A DNA stretch of 64,000 bases from Lysobacter sp. HDW10. Its GTDB lineage: Bacteria > Pseudomonadota > Gammaproteobacteria > Xanthomonadales > Xanthomonadaceae. This document shows positions 8,408 to 17,548 of the stretch, piece after piece. The first letter of the stretch is position 1. Every line of letters begins with the position of its first letter. The notes under the pieces are model-generated. The model ran no database searches. It was not told the origin of the DNA and worked only from the letters and a program-made list of their open reading frames with translations. The stretch lies in the NCBI RefSeq assembly GCF_011300685.1, contig NZ_CP049864.1, positions 1,108,885 to 1,172,884 on the forward strand, written 5' to 3'. A program made the translations under genes and the position numbers.

Positions 8408-10600
8408 ATGCGTACCCCGACGTCCGAGCTGCCTGCCCCTCCCAACGACGGTGAATTCACCGACGTGCCGGAGTACTTGCAGGAACTCATCGACGTCGCG
8501 AGCTATCTGACGGCTATCGAACGTGAAACCTTATTGCGGGCTTGGCGTGTCGGTGCTGCCGCCCATGTCGGGCAAACGCGCAAGTCGGGTGAGCCCTACA
8601 TCACGCACCCCGTCGCCGTCGCGACCATCCTCGCCGAACTGGGTCTCGATATCGAAACCTTGGTCGCTGCGATCTTGCACGACACGATTGAAGACACACC
8701 GGTCACGCGCGTGGAAATCGCCGCACAGTTCGGTGAGTCTGTTGCGGAAATCGTTGAAGGCTTGACCAAACTCGACAAGCTGAAGTTTCGGGATCGTCAA
8801 GAAGCGGCCGCCGAAAGTTTTCGAAAAATGATGTTGGCGATGTCGCGCGATCTGCGCGTCATCTTGATCAAGCTCGCCGATCGTTTGCACAACATGCGGA
8901 CATTGGGTGCGCAGTCTTCGGAAGCACGTGCGCGTATCGCACGCGAAACCTTGGAGATCTACGCGCCGATCGCGCAGCGCTTGGGCATGAATCTGATGAA
9001 GGCCGAACTGCAAGATCTCGGCTTTCGTGCTTTGCATCCGTGGCGCTATGCGGCCATCAGCGACCATATCCGCCAACAGCCCGTCGTGCGACGTGAAGCG
9101 ATTGTTCAAGTCGAAGCACAACTTGCGCATCGCCTTGCCTCCGAAGGTTTGGCGCACACGTTGGTTGGCCGGGTGAAGTCCCCTTTCAGTATTTACACGA
9201 AGATGCGCGCGGAGCAGAAAACCGTCGAACAAGTGCTCGACGTGTTTGGCTTCCGCATCATTGTCGAATCGGTGCGCGATTGTTATTACGCACTCGGTTT
9301 GGTGCATTCGGTGTTCAAGCCCTTGGATGGGCGCTTCCGTGACTTTGTGGCGATTCCAAAGGCCAACGGTTATCAGTCATTGCACACGGTCTTGTTCGGG
9401 CCTTATGGGGCGCCCATCGAAGTTCAAATTCGAACACACGATATGGACCGGGTGGCCGAGCAGGGCGTTGCAGCGCACTGGGCGTACAAGATCGGTGGCG
9501 AATCAAACACACCTCTGAATCGTGCCAATGCGTGGATTTCCAGCATGGTGGAATCAGAGCGAACGTCGGAGTCGTCGATAGAGTTTCTTGAAAACGTCAA
9601 AGTCGATCTCTATCCCGACGAAGTGTATGTCTTCACGCCGAAGGGCAAGATTTTGTCATTGCCGCGCAATGCGACGGCACTCGACTTCGCTTATGTAGTG
9701 CACACGGATGTCGGCAACCAAGCGGTGACGTCACGCATCGATGGCAAGTTGGCGCCGTTGCGCACGAAACTGTCGAGCGGGCAAACGGTCGAAATCGTGA
9801 CCGCAAAATCCGCGTCGCCGAGCACCCAGTGGCTCGAGTTTGTCGTGACGGCTAAGGCGCGCTCAGCCATTCGCCAACAACTGAAACAACTCGAGCACGA
9901 AGATGCTGTGCGTCTGGGGCACCGGATGATTGAGCGTGCCTTCCAAAGCATCGGTATTGGCTTTGACAAGGTCAGTGAGACGCGATTGAACCGGTGGTTG
10001 GCAGACAATCGCTACCCCAGATTGGAGTCGATGCTGGAAGATGTCGCCTTGGGCAAGCGCGTGGCTTCGCGCGTGGCAGGCGAGTTGCTGGCAGACGAGG
10101 GGCGCGCTGCCGATCGCCGTCGTCGTGGTTCGCCGCAAGAGGCTTTAGCGGCCTTGGCTGCCGATCACATCACCTTGAATGGTTCTGAAGGCGGCGTGGT
10201 GTCGTTTGCCCAATGCTGCATGCCGATTCCGGGCGACAGCATCATGGGCTATCAAAGTGCAGAGCGCGGCATTGTCGTGCATCAAATTGAATGCGCCAAT
10301 GTGCCTGAATTCTTGCGCCATCCCGAACGATGTATCTCGATGGCATGGGATGAGCATGTCGTGGGTGAATACACGGCGCGGATTCACGTAGTCACGGACA
10401 ACAAACCGGGTGTGCTGGCACAAATTGCCTCAGCCATCGCCCAAGGCGAATCGAATATCGCCAATGTGGATTACCTGGAACGTGATGCACGTACGGCAAC
10501 GATACGATTCTTGGTGGAAGTGAAGGATACTAACCATCTCGCGGAACTGATACGCCGAATGCGCAGGCTCGAAGCCGTGCATCACGCGGAACGCGAATAA
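8408..10600 (+). CDS. spoT: Bifunctional (p)ppGpp synthetase/hydrolase
   Basis: Long RelA/SpoT homologue (730 residues) that makes and degrades (p)ppGpp in the stringent response. Domains in order: HD hydrolase with intact HDTIEDT near residue 97 (so hydrolase activity is expected), synthetase (GRVKSPFSIYTKM, GYQSLHTVLFGP), TGS (DEVYVFTPKGKILSLPRNATALDFAY), a helical region and the C-terminal ACT domain (VVTDNKPGVLAQIASAIAQ). The ATG at 8408 follows the rpoZ terminator closely, without a strong ribosome binding site. Whether the organism also has a separate RelA is not visible. Confidence 0.94.
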   Translation: MRTPTSELPAPPNDGEFTDVPEYLQELIDVASYLTAIERETLLRAWRVGAAAHVGQTRKSGEPYITHPVAVATILAELGLDIETLVAAILHDTIEDTPVTRVEIAAQFGESVAEIVEGLTKLDKLKFRDRQEAAAESFRKMMLAMSRDLRVILIKLADRLHNMRTLGAQSSEARARIARETLEIYAPIAQRLGMNLMKAELQDLGFRALHPWRYAAISDHIRQQPVVRREAIVQVEAQLAHRLASEGLAHTLVGRVKSPFSIYTKMRAEQKTVEQVLDVFGFRIIVESVRDCYYALGLVHSVFKPLDGRFRDFVAIPKANGYQSLHTVLFGPYGAPIEVQIRTHDMDRVAEQGVAAHWAYKIGGESNTPLNRANAWISSMVESERTSESSIEFLENVKVDLYPDEVYVFTPKGKILSLPRNATALDFAYVVHTDVGNQAVTSRIDGKLAPLRTKLSSGQTVEIVTAKSASPSTQWLEFVVTAKARSAIRQQLKQLEHEDAVRLGHRMIERAFQSIGIGFDKVSETRLNRWLADNRYPRLESMLEDVALGKRVASRVAGELLADEGRAADRRRRGSPQEALAALAADHITLNGSEGGVVSFAQCCMPIPGDSIMGYQSAERGIVVHQIECANVPEFLRHPERCISMAWDEHVVGEYTARIHVVTDNKPGVLAQIASAIAQGESNIANVDYLERDARTATIRFLVEVKDTNHLAELIRRMRRLEAVHHAERE

Positions 10601-10627
10601 TCCCTTTCATCACTTCAGGAAGCTCTC

Positions 10628-11011
10628 ATGGCCTTTGACATCATTCAGACGGATCAAGCCCCCGCGGCGATCGGCACGTATTCGCAAGCTGTGCGCGCAG
10701 GCAACACGGTGTATATCTCCGGCGCGATTCCGTTGGTACCGGCCACCGGCGAAGTCGTGGCAGGTGATTTTGAAGCGCAAGTGCGTCAAGCCTTCGCCAA
10801 CCTTCAGGCGATCTGCAAAGCCGCCGGTGGTGATCTCGGCAAAGTGGCGCGTTTGGGCTTGTATCTCACCGATCTGTCCAACTTCGCGACGTGTAATGCC
10901 GTCATGTCCGAACTGTTTTCAGCGCCGTATCCCGCACGTTCGACCATCGAAGTCAAAGGCTTGCCCCGTGGCGTGGCCTTCGAGGTCGACGCCGTGATGG
11001 TGATCGACTAA
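10628..11011 (+). CDS. ridA: 2-iminobutanoate/2-iminopropanoate deaminase RidA
   Basis: Small trimeric enzyme (127 residues) of the YjgF/YER057c/UK114 family. It hydrolyses reactive enamine/imine products of PLP enzymes such as threonine dehydratase. The catalytic arginine is in PARSTIEVKGLPRG; SQAVRAGNTVYISGAIPLVP is also typical. AGGAAGC precedes the ATG. It lies 27 bases after spoT and 3 bases before recG, so spoT-ridA-recG is probably one transcript, an order common in Xanthomonadaceae. Confidence 0.94.
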   Translation: MAFDIIQTDQAPAAIGTYSQAVRAGNTVYISGAIPLVPATGEVVAGDFEAQVRQAFANLQAICKAAGGDLGKVARLGLYLTDLSNFATCNAVMSELFSAPYPARSTIEVKGLPRGVAFEVDAVMVID

Positions 11012-11014
11012 GCG

Positions 11015-13126
11015 ATGCCGCGGCAGGTCAAGCCTGCACCCGACCTTGCACAGCAAGGCGAACGCGCGCTGTCCACATTGCCGGGCATCGGCCCGGCCAT
11101 TGCCAACAAACTTGCTGCTGCAGGTTTGCTGCAATTGCGCGACTTATGGTTTTGGTTGCCACGAAGTTATGAGGACCGAACACGACTGACTGAAATCGTC
11201 GACCTGCGCAATGGTGAAGTGGCGCAGTTCGAAGGCCGCGTCGCGTCAGTCGAGCACGGGTTCCGGTTTCGGCCTTTGCTGCGTGTGCATGTGCAAGATG
11301 ACGCAGGTCACACCGTGGCGCTGCGCTTTTTTCATTTCAGACGCCAGCAGGTCGATCAATTCAAGGTCGGCATGCGCGTGCGTTGTCATGGCACACCGCG
11401 TCCGGGTGCGCGTGGTTACGAGATCGTGCACCCAAGCTATCGGCTGCTGGCCGAAGCAGATGAAGCGCCGCTCAACGACCGTTTGGATCCGGTGTACAGC
11501 GTGCCTGAAAGCATTAGCGCTGCATCGATGCGTCGTTGGGTGGGGTTGGCGCTTGAACATTTGCCTGCCGATGATGCGATTGAACTTGTCCCTGAATCGG
11601 ACATTCGCCACCTGCATTTGCCGAAGCTGCGCGATGCGCTGCTGACATTGCATCAACCCCCGGCAGATGTGGATCTCGCCTTGCTTCAACAAGGTTTGCA
11701 TCCCGCACAACGACGCATCGCTTTAGAAGAATTATTGGCGCACCACCTGAGCTTGCGACGAAGAAGAATGTCCTTGCGTTCTGAGCCCGCGATCGCGCTG
11801 GTTGATCAGCAACAACAGGTTGAAAAGCTGTTGGCAGCATTGCCGTTCAAGCTCACGCATGCACAAGAACGCAGTTTGCAAGCGGTGATCGCGGATCTCT
11901 CTGCGCACGCACCGATGATGCGTTTACTGCAGGGCGATGTCGGGTCTGGCAAAACGGTGGTTGCGGCACTGGCCGCCATGCATGCCGTCGGTGCAGGGTA
12001 TCAGGCGGCCATCATGGCGCCGACAGATTTGCTGTCTGAGCAGCACTTCAAAAATTTGGATGCCTGGCTCACGCCATTGGGTGTGCGCGTCGTGCGACTC
12101 TCCGGCCGTGTCGTCGGCAAAGCGCGTGCTGAAACATTGAAAGCCATTGCCGAAGGTGAGGCGCAAGTCGTGGTTGGCACGCACGCTTTGATGCAGGAGG
12201 CCATCGCATTCAAATCGCTCGCCTTTGTGGTGATCGACGAGCAGCATCGCTTTGGCGTGCAGCAACGCTTGGCACTGCGCGACAAGGGTTTGGCCGCGGG
12301 ATGCATTCCGCACCAACTGGTGATGACAGCGACGCCCATTCCGCGCACCTTGGCGATGTCTGCGTATGCGGATTTGGATGTCTCTGTGATTGATGAGTTG
12401 CCGCCCGGACGCACACCGATTCAAACGGTTGCCATCGATGCGCAGCGCCGAGACGAATTGGTCGCGCGGGTGCAAGCCGCCTGTGCTGAAGGCAGGCAAG
12501 CCTATTGGGTTTGCACTTTGATCGACGAGTCAGATGAAATCGAAGCACAAGCCGCTGAAGCCACGTTGGCGAGTTTGCAAGAACGCATGCCCAATCTGCG
12601 AATCGGCATGGTGCATGGACGCATCAAGCCGAAAGCGCGCCAAGACACGATGGCGCAATTCAAACAAGGCGCGCTCGATATCTTGGTCGCGACGACCGTC
12701 ATCGAAGTCGGCGTCGACGTCCCCAATGCGTCTCTGATGGTGATTGAAAACGCGGAGCGTTTGGGTCTGGCGCAGCTTCATCAGCTGCGGGGTCGTGTGG
12801 GGCGCGGAACCGCGGCCTCCACCTGCGTGTTGATGTATCAGTCGCCGCTCGGCGCGATTGCGCGCGAACGTATCGACACGCTGCGCGCAACAACGGACGG
12901 TTTCAAGATTGCCGAGAAAGATATGGCGCTGCGTGGCCCAGGTGAATTACTGGGCACGCGGCAAACGGGCTTGGCTGCGTTTCGCGTCGCAGATCTCATG
13001 CGCGACGCAGATTTGTTGCCCACCTTGCATGTCATCGCGGATGACATGTTGCTGCATCGTCCGACCATCGCCGATCAGCTTGTCGCGCGATGGGTCGGTA
13101 GTGCGGAGCGTTACGCGTCGGCGTGA
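11015..13126 (+). CDS. recG: ATP-dependent DNA helicase RecG
   Basis: Superfamily 2 helicase that reverses stalled replication forks and processes Holliday junctions. 703 residues, close to the usual length. An N-terminal wedge/OB domain (residues about 60-250) precedes the helicase core: Walker A GDVGSGKT, Walker B DEQH (VVIDEQHRFG), TATPIPRTL, and the C-terminal VIEVGVDVPNAS and QLHQLRGRVGRG. The start overlaps no gene and lies three bases after ridA. The last 16 bases overlap, tail to tail, the 3' end of the convergent DUF475 gene. Confidence 0.96.
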   Translation: MPRQVKPAPDLAQQGERALSTLPGIGPAIANKLAAAGLLQLRDLWFWLPRSYEDRTRLTEIVDLRNGEVAQFEGRVASVEHGFRFRPLLRVHVQDDAGHTVALRFFHFRRQQVDQFKVGMRVRCHGTPRPGARGYEIVHPSYRLLAEADEAPLNDRLDPVYSVPESISAASMRRWVGLALEHLPADDAIELVPESDIRHLHLPKLRDALLTLHQPPADVDLALLQQGLHPAQRRIALEELLAHHLSLRRRRMSLRSEPAIALVDQQQQVEKLLAALPFKLTHAQERSLQAVIADLSAHAPMMRLLQGDVGSGKTVVAALAAMHAVGAGYQAAIMAPTDLLSEQHFKNLDAWLTPLGVRVVRLSGRVVGKARAETLKAIAEGEAQVVVGTHALMQEAIAFKSLAFVVIDEQHRFGVQQRLALRDKGLAAGCIPHQLVMTATPIPRTLAMSAYADLDVSVIDELPPGRTPIQTVAIDAQRRDELVARVQAACAEGRQAYWVCTLIDESDEIEAQAAEATLASLQERMPNLRIGMVHGRIKPKARQDTMAQFKQGALDILVATTVIEVGVDVPNASLMVIENAERLGLAQLHQLRGRVGRGTAASTCVLMYQSPLGAIARERIDTLRATTDGFKIAEKDMALRGPGELLGTRQTGLAAFRVADLMRDADLLPTLHVIADDMLLHRPTIADQLVARWVGSAERYASA

Positions 13127-14160
13127 GGCACAGCGCGCTGTGCGCGATTGAATCGCACGGAACTCCACAAAGATGCCGCAATAAACACGACGCCTAGCAA
13201 GCCGGTGATCCATTCGGGCACATGGTGAACAATGCCGACCAACATGATGAGGGCGAGCACGCCGATGGCGTAGTGCGCGCCATGTTCCAAATACACGTAC
13301 TTGTTCAAGGTGCCGCGCTTCACCAAGTGAATTGTCATCGAGCGCACGAACATCGCACCGATGGCGAGACCCAACATGATGATCACCACATCGCGCGTGA
13401 TCGCGAATGCGCCGATGACGCCATCGAAAGAGAAGGATGCATCTAGCACTTCGAGGTAAATAAACGCCGCAACGCCTGTGCGTTTGATGACCGTCACTGC
13501 GCCGGTTTCATCGACATGTTCGGACTCACCAAACAAGCTGGCAATCAAGTCGACGCCAACGTACAAAATGATGCCGGCCATGCCTGCCACCAAGACTTCA
13601 TAGCGCATGACTTCCGGCACGAACCAACGCGTCCCAAACAGCACGCACAAAGCGACCATCGTGGCGATGCTGTCCAACTTGCCAAGCTGCGACATCTTGC
13701 GTTCGAAACCGCCGAGCCAGTGACGCTCACGCGCGGTGTCGAACAAAAAGTTCAAGAACACCAAGAGCAAGAACATCGAGCCGAACGCAGCGATGGCAGG
13801 GTAGGCGTCATGCAAGTGCTTTGAATATTCGGCGGGATTGCCCAAGGCCATTTGAATGACCGAGAACAAGGGCACTTTGGCGGCGACGGCCACAATGACA
13901 ATCGGGAATACCAAGCGCATGCCAAAAACAGCAACCAAGATGCCGATGGTCAGGAACATCCTGCGCCAGAAGGCGTCCATGTCGCGCAAGACACCTGCGT
14001 TGACCACGGCGTTGTCAAAGGACAGCGACACCTCCAGCACGCCCAAGACCAAGGCCAACCAGAGCGCATTGCCCACGCCCATGCCCGTTCGATCCCCCCA
14101 CCAGCCGGCGACAGCAAGACAAATGAAAGCAACGATGAACGACCAGCGGAAATCCTTCAT
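13111..14160 (-). CDS. DUF475 integral membrane protein (TerC-like)
   Basis: Polytopic inner-membrane protein of about 349 residues with eight or so hydrophobic segments. It belongs to DUF475, distantly related to TerC/YkoY proteins implicated in metal export. The motif GVLEVSLSFDNAVVNA near the N-terminus and its echo EVLDASFSFDGVIGAFAIT in the second half indicate an internal duplication, with conserved acidic residues (E, D) in the membrane that could bind a cation. I take the ATG at 14160 (MKDFRWSF); a TTG 21 bases upstream is possible. Substrate unknown. Confidence 0.8.
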   Translation of the reverse strand: MKDFRWSFIVAFICLAVAGWWGDRTGMGVGNALWLALVLGVLEVSLSFDNAVVNAGVLRDMDAFWRRMFLTIGILVAVFGMRLVFPIVIVAVAAKVPLFSVIQMALGNPAEYSKHLHDAYPAIAAFGSMFLLLVFLNFLFDTARERHWLGGFERKMSQLGKLDSIATMVALCVLFGTRWFVPEVMRYEVLVAGMAGIILYVGVDLIASLFGESEHVDETGAVTVIKRTGVAAFIYLEVLDASFSFDGVIGAFAITRDVVIIMLGLAIGAMFVRSMTIHLVKRGTLNKYVYLEHGAHYAIGVLALIMLVGIVHHVPEWITGLLGVVFIAASLWSSVRFNRAQRAVPHADA

Positions 14161-14256
14161 GGGCGAGAAAACCTGGGGCAAATAGGGCGGGAGGGGCTCA
14201 TTCTCGCATTCTGAACGGCCAAATTCGCGGGGTGGCGGTGATTTTCTATCTCAGAC

Positions 14257-14285
14257 TTGCAAGTCGGTCGATCTGTGGCTATAGT
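14257..14285 (+). promoter_or_regulatory. Candidate sigma70 promoter of rpmE2
   Basis: TTGCAA (14257-14262), 17-base spacer, TATAGT (14280-14285), 36 bases before the rpmE2 ATG. A strong match by eye. I see no Zur-like palindrome overlapping it. Confidence 0.6.
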
Positions 14286-14320
14286 GTGCGGCTCACTCAC
14301 GTATTACTGACCGGTGCACC

Positions 14321-14563
14321 ATGAAGCCCGAAATCCATCCTGAATACCGCGAAGTTGTTTTCCAAGACATGACTTCCGATTTCAAGTTCCTTACCCGTTC
14401 AACCCTTGCCAGCAAGGAAACGGTGAAGTGGGAAGACGGCAACGAATATCCGCTGATCAAAGTGGACATCTCGTCGGCTTCGCACCCGTTCTACACTGGC
14501 CAGAACAAAATCGTCGACACCAGCGGTCGCATCGACAAGTTCAAGAAGCGCTACGCCAAGTAA
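14321..14563 (+). CDS. rpmE2: 50S ribosomal protein L31, type B
   Basis: 80-residue bL31 of the B (C-minus) type: [20 protein letters not shown] and [25 protein letters not shown] are diagnostic. It lacks the CxxC zinc-ribbon of type A L31 and so does not need zinc. In many bacteria this form is induced by zinc starvation; here it stands alone with a strong housekeeping-type promoter and its own terminator, so it may be the normal L31. Whether a zinc-binding paralogue exists elsewhere cannot be seen. Confidence 0.96.
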   Translation: MKPEIHPEYREVVFQDMTSDFKFLTRSTLASKETVKWEDGNEYPLIKVDISSASHPFYTGQNKIVDTSGRIDKFKKRYAK

Positions 14564-14584
14564 TCGGCGCTCAGCTGCACACCA

Positions 14585-14614
14585 AAAACGGTCGCCCTTG
14601 GCGGCCGTTTTTTT
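14585..14614 (+). terminator. Intrinsic terminator after rpmE2
   Basis: Twelve-base stem AAAACGGTCGCC (14585-14596) pairing with GGCGGCCGTTTT (14600-14611), one G-T wobble, loop CTT, seven T in a row. A classic Rho-independent terminator. Confidence 0.88.
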
Positions 14615-14689
14615 ATGTGCCAAAAGTCAGGGATGCGCTGTAACCGTACGTTTTCAGCGTCGGCGTCATCGCAGTCATCATGAGGCTCG

Positions 14690-14698
14690 TGCGATAAT
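14690..14698 (+). promoter_or_regulatory. Candidate extended -10 promoter of gltA
   Basis: TGC-GATAAT (14690-14698) fits an extended -10 element and lies about 64 bases before the gltA start. No convincing -35 hexamer is present at the normal distance, consistent with an extended -10 promoter. Confidence 0.4.
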
Positions 14699-14761
14699 GA
14701 TGCATTGCAATAGGGTCGATTAGGGACAGCCCGTCGACGCCCACCCATAAGGAGCAAATAC

Positions 14762-16042
14762 GTGTCGGATTCGAAGATGGCCGCCCTGAGTGTCGGCGAC
14801 AAAGCAACCCAATTGCCGGTGATTGAGCCTGTCCTCGGCCAATCCTGCATTGATATTGCCAAGTTGCCGAAGGACACCGGGCATTTCACTTACGACAACG
14901 GGTTTACTGCGACGGCTTCGTGCCGTTCCGCAATCACCTATATCGATGGCGATGCAGGCGTGCTGTTGTATCGCGGTTATCCGATCGAACAACTCGCAGA
15001 AAAGTCGAGCTTCCTTGAAGTCGCTTATTTGCTGATGAACGGCGAAGCGCCGTCGAAAGACGAGTTCGCCAAGTTTGAAAGCGAAGTCACGCACCACTCG
15101 ATGTTGAACGAACGTTTCAAACAGTTCGTTGAAGGCTTCCATCACGACGCCCACCCAATGGCGATGATGATGGGCATGTTGGGTTCGATGGCGAGCTTCT
15201 ATCACAACAACCTCGACTACGAAGATCCGGAGCAACGCCGTCTGGCCGCTGTGCGTCTCATCGCCAAGGTGCCGACCATTGCGGCCCTGTGCTACCGCCA
15301 TCGTATCGGCTGGCCGAGCGCCTATCCGCGCAACAACCTCGAATACGTCAATCGTTTCTTGCACAACATGTTTGAAGTGCCGAGCGAGCCGCTGGAATTG
15401 AATCCGGTCGCCGCGAAAGCGCTCGACTTGCTCTTCATCCTGCACGCAGACCACGAACAAAACGCATCGACGTCCACTGTTCGTTTGGTGGGTTCGACCG
15501 GCGCAAATCCGTATGCCTGTGTGGCATCGGGTGTTGCCGCATTGTGGGGACCTGCACACGGTGGCGCCAACGAAGCCGTGCTGAAGATGTTGGAAGAAAT
15601 CGGTACCGCATCCAATGTGCAAAGTGCTGTCGACCGGGCAAAAGACAAAGAGTCCGGTTTCCGCTTGATGGGCTTTGGTCACCGCGTGTACAAGAACTTC
15701 GATCCGCGCGCGAAGATCATCCGTGAGATGACGTACAAAGTGTTGAACGACCTCGGCGTGCAAGATCCGCTGCTCGATGTCGCCATGAAGCTGGAAGAAG
15801 CGGCGTTGAAGGACGATTACTTCGTGCAACGCAAGCTGTATCCGAACGTCGATTTCTACAGCGGCATTATTTACAAGGCCCTGAATATTCCGGCCGAGAT
15901 GTTCACGGTGATGTTTGCGATTGCGCGTACCGCCGGTTGGGTGTCGCATTGGCTGGAACAACAGAACGATCCGGAAAATAAGATCGGACGTCCGCGCCAA
16001 ATCTATACCGGTGCCGCCACGCGCGATTTTCCGAAGCGCTGA
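14762..16042 (+). CDS. gltA: Citrate synthase (type II)
   Basis: Condenses oxaloacetate and acetyl-CoA at the entry of the TCA cycle. 426 residues, as for the large hexameric NADH-sensitive gammaproteobacterial type. Catalytic regions are visible: [25 protein letters not shown] (active-site His), [15 protein letters not shown] (second His) and [12 protein letters not shown], with the catalytic Asp in [14 protein letters not shown]. Translation starts at a GTG preceded by AAGGAG at ideal spacing. It stands as a single gene between terminators. Confidence 0.97.
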   Translation: MSDSKMAALSVGDKATQLPVIEPVLGQSCIDIAKLPKDTGHFTYDNGFTATASCRSAITYIDGDAGVLLYRGYPIEQLAEKSSFLEVAYLLMNGEAPSKDEFAKFESEVTHHSMLNERFKQFVEGFHHDAHPMAMMMGMLGSMASFYHNNLDYEDPEQRRLAAVRLIAKVPTIAALCYRHRIGWPSAYPRNNLEYVNRFLHNMFEVPSEPLELNPVAAKALDLLFILHADHEQNASTSTVRLVGSTGANPYACVASGVAALWGPAHGGANEAVLKMLEEIGTASNVQSAVDRAKDKESGFRLMGFGHRVYKNFDPRAKIIREMTYKVLNDLGVQDPLLDVAMKLEEAALKDDYFVQRKLYPNVDFYSGIIYKALNIPAEMFTVMFAIARTAGWVSHWLEQQNDPENKIGRPRQIYTGAATRDFPKR

Positions 16043-16060
16043 GTGTTGAATTGATCGATC

Positions 16061-16088
16061 AAAAGCCCCGCGCACGCGGGGCTTTTTT
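16061..16088 (+). terminator. Intrinsic terminator after gltA
   Basis: Stem AAAAGCCCCGCG (16061-16072) with CGCGGGGCTTTT (16075-16086), very short loop, continuing T run. It closes the gltA transcription unit. Confidence 0.87.
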
Positions 16089-16201
16089 TATGCGCGCGCA
16101 CATTAAGAACCCTTAATCCGTTGGCATCTTCGCGGCAAGGTGGCCGGCGCTAGTTTTGATTCCACGAGGCACATCCGCCCCGCTGACACCAGGAGTCAAT
16201 C

Positions 16202-16522
16202 ATGCGCAATACCCTGCTGACCGTGGCACTTTCCGCCATGACGTTGTTGGCCTTTAACGCCAATGCCGCTACGCAAACCGCTGCAGCCAAGCCCGCACCG
16301 GTCAAGGCCGCAATGCCCGCGAGCAAAACCACGGCGATGCCAGCCGCTAAGGCCTCAGCCGCACCCGCAAAAGCGACAGCTGCGAGCACCGCCAAGCCCG
16401 CCGCCGTCGCAGCCGCAAAATGCCGCGACAACCACGGCCGTTTTGAAAAATGTGCGCCCAAGCCTGCTGCTGCGCGCACCTGTCGTGATGCAAAAGGCAA
16501 GTTCGCAAGTTGCAAAGCCTGA
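16202..16522 (+). CDS. Small secreted Ala/Lys/Pro-rich protein with two CxxxxGxFxxC motifs
   Basis: A 106-residue protein of unknown function. Signal peptide at residues 1-22 (LLTVALSAMTLLAFNANA, cut after ANA). A low-complexity Ala/Lys/Pro/Thr segment (about 23-72) follows, then two near-identical short modules, CRDNHGRFEKC and CRDAKGKFASC. The four cysteines are at residues 74, 84, 94 and 104, exactly ten apart, suggesting two disulphide loops in the periplasm. AGGAG precedes the ATG with six bases spacing. It lies directly before another small secreted protein and a two-component system, which might control or sense it. The reading frame is supported by the signal peptide and the module repeat. 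Confidence 0.7.
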   Translation: MRNTLLTVALSAMTLLAFNANAATQTAAAKPAPVKAAMPASKTTAMPAAKASAAPAKATAASTAKPAAVAAAKCRDNHGRFEKCAPKPAAARTCRDAKGKFASCKA

Positions 16523-16572
16523 GTCACCGTCTTTCTGCAATGCCCATCCCTCCGTTTGAAAAGGATATTGAT

Positions 16573-16776
16573 ATGAAGCGCTCAACCCTCTTGGCCGGTC
16601 TCGCACTGGTCGCGGTTTCCGGTCTCGCAATGGCTGCACCGGCCACCCACCCAGCGCCTGCTGCGCCGACGGCGAAGACCGCAAAGGCCGCAGCACCGAC
16701 CAAGGCCAAGGCACATCGCAAGGCACGTCATTCGGCAAAGAAAGCCGCAGTCGCCAAAGCCGCCGAAACCAAGTAA
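16573..16776 (+). CDS. Small secreted Ala/Lys-rich protein
   Basis: 67 residues of unknown function. Residues 1-22 form a signal peptide (STLLAGLALVAVSGLAMA, cleavage at AMA|AP). The mature chain is almost only Ala, Lys, Pro, Thr and a few His/Arg (KAHRKARHSAKKAAVAKAA), strongly basic and reminiscent of histone H1-like tails, but exported. I start at 16573 because the signal peptide begins there and AAGGA lies upstream. It is cotranscribed with or follows the CRD-motif protein and ends in a terminator. It may bind acidic envelope polymers, but that is inference. Confidence 0.6.
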   Translation: MKRSTLLAGLALVAVSGLAMAAPATHPAPAAPTAKTAKAAAPTKAKAHRKARHSAKKAAVAKAAETK

Positions 16777-16800
16777 GCCGGTCTCAACCTGAAGTGATCA

Positions 16801-16831
16801 ACAACTGCCGGATTTCCGGCAGTTGTTTTTT
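16801..16831 (+). terminator. Intrinsic terminator before the two-component operon
   Basis: Stem ACAACTGCCGG (16801-16811) with CCGGCAGTTGT (16816-16826), loop ATTT, followed by five further T. It closes the small-protein unit, so the response regulator needs its own promoter. Confidence 0.9.
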
Positions 16832-16867
16832 CTCTGGTATGCGATAACGTCGCTTCACGGAGGCCAC

Positions 16868-17548
16868 ATGCGCATTTTGTTGGTTGAAGACGATGTCTCA
16901 ACTGCGAAATTCATCGTCAATGGATTGACAGAGGAAGGCCATCTGGTCGAGCACGCCGTGAATGGTCGAGACGGATTGTTTCTCGGACTCACGGAAAGCT
17001 TTGATGTCCTCATTCTGGATCGCATGCTGCCGGATCCGGATGGGTTGACGATTCTGAAGTCGCTTAGGGGCGCGGGCATCACGACACCGGCGCTCATCTT
17101 AAGTGCATTGGGGGATGTCGAACATCGCGTAGAAGGGCTGCGCCAAGGTGCGGACGACTACATGTCCAAACCCTTTGCGTTCTCCGAATTGAACGCACGC
17201 GTGGCCGGTTTGCTTCGACGCGGTGTACCTGGCACAGCACCCGCAGTCGTCACACAACTGGTCGTCGATACGCTTGCGCTTGACTTGCTTAAACACACCG
17301 CCAAACGCGGGGCGCGCGTGATTCATCTTCAGCCGCGCGAATTCAAATTGCTGGAAGTGATGATGCGGCACGCGGGCGAAGTCGTGACACGCACCATGTT
17401 GTTAGAGCAGGTGTGGGACTATCACTTTGACCCGCAAACCAATGTCATCGACGTGCATGTCAGTAAGTTGCGGCAGAAAGTGGAGGCAGACGGTGAGCCT
17501 GCCTTGATTCATACCGTGCGTGGTGTCGGCTACAGACTCGGCACATGA
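16868..17548 (+). CDS. OmpR/PhoB-family response regulator
   Basis: 226 residues. The N-terminal receiver domain has acidic DD near residue 8 (LLVEDDVS), phospho-acceptor Asp51 (VLILDRMLPDPDG) and Lys in MSKPFAF. The C-terminal winged helix (LQPREFKLLEVMMRHAGEVVTRTMLLEQVWDYHFDPQTNVIDVHVSKLRQK) binds DNA. A GGAGG site precedes the ATG. The next gene, a histidine kinase, overlaps by four bases, giving a coupled two-component pair. The stimulus and targets are not evident; the adjacent small secreted proteins are candidates. Confidence 0.93.
   Translation: MRILLVEDDVSTAKFIVNGLTEEGHLVEHAVNGRDGLFLGLTESFDVLILDRMLPDPDGLTILKSLRGAGITTPALILSALGDVEHRVEGLRQGADDYMSKPFAFSELNARVAGLLRRGVPGTAPAVVTQLVVDTLALDLLKHTAKRGARVIHLQPREFKLLEVMMRHAGEVVTRTMLLEQVWDYHFDPQTNVIDVHVSKLRQKVEADGEPALIHTVRGVGYRLGT

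Noticed and set aside
14720-16075. Long minus-strand open frame of 451 codons opposite gltA
   Set aside because: It lies antisense to a clear citrate synthase with full catalytic motifs; the translation ([14 protein letters not shown] and similar) has no recognisable family and is a codon-bias shadow.
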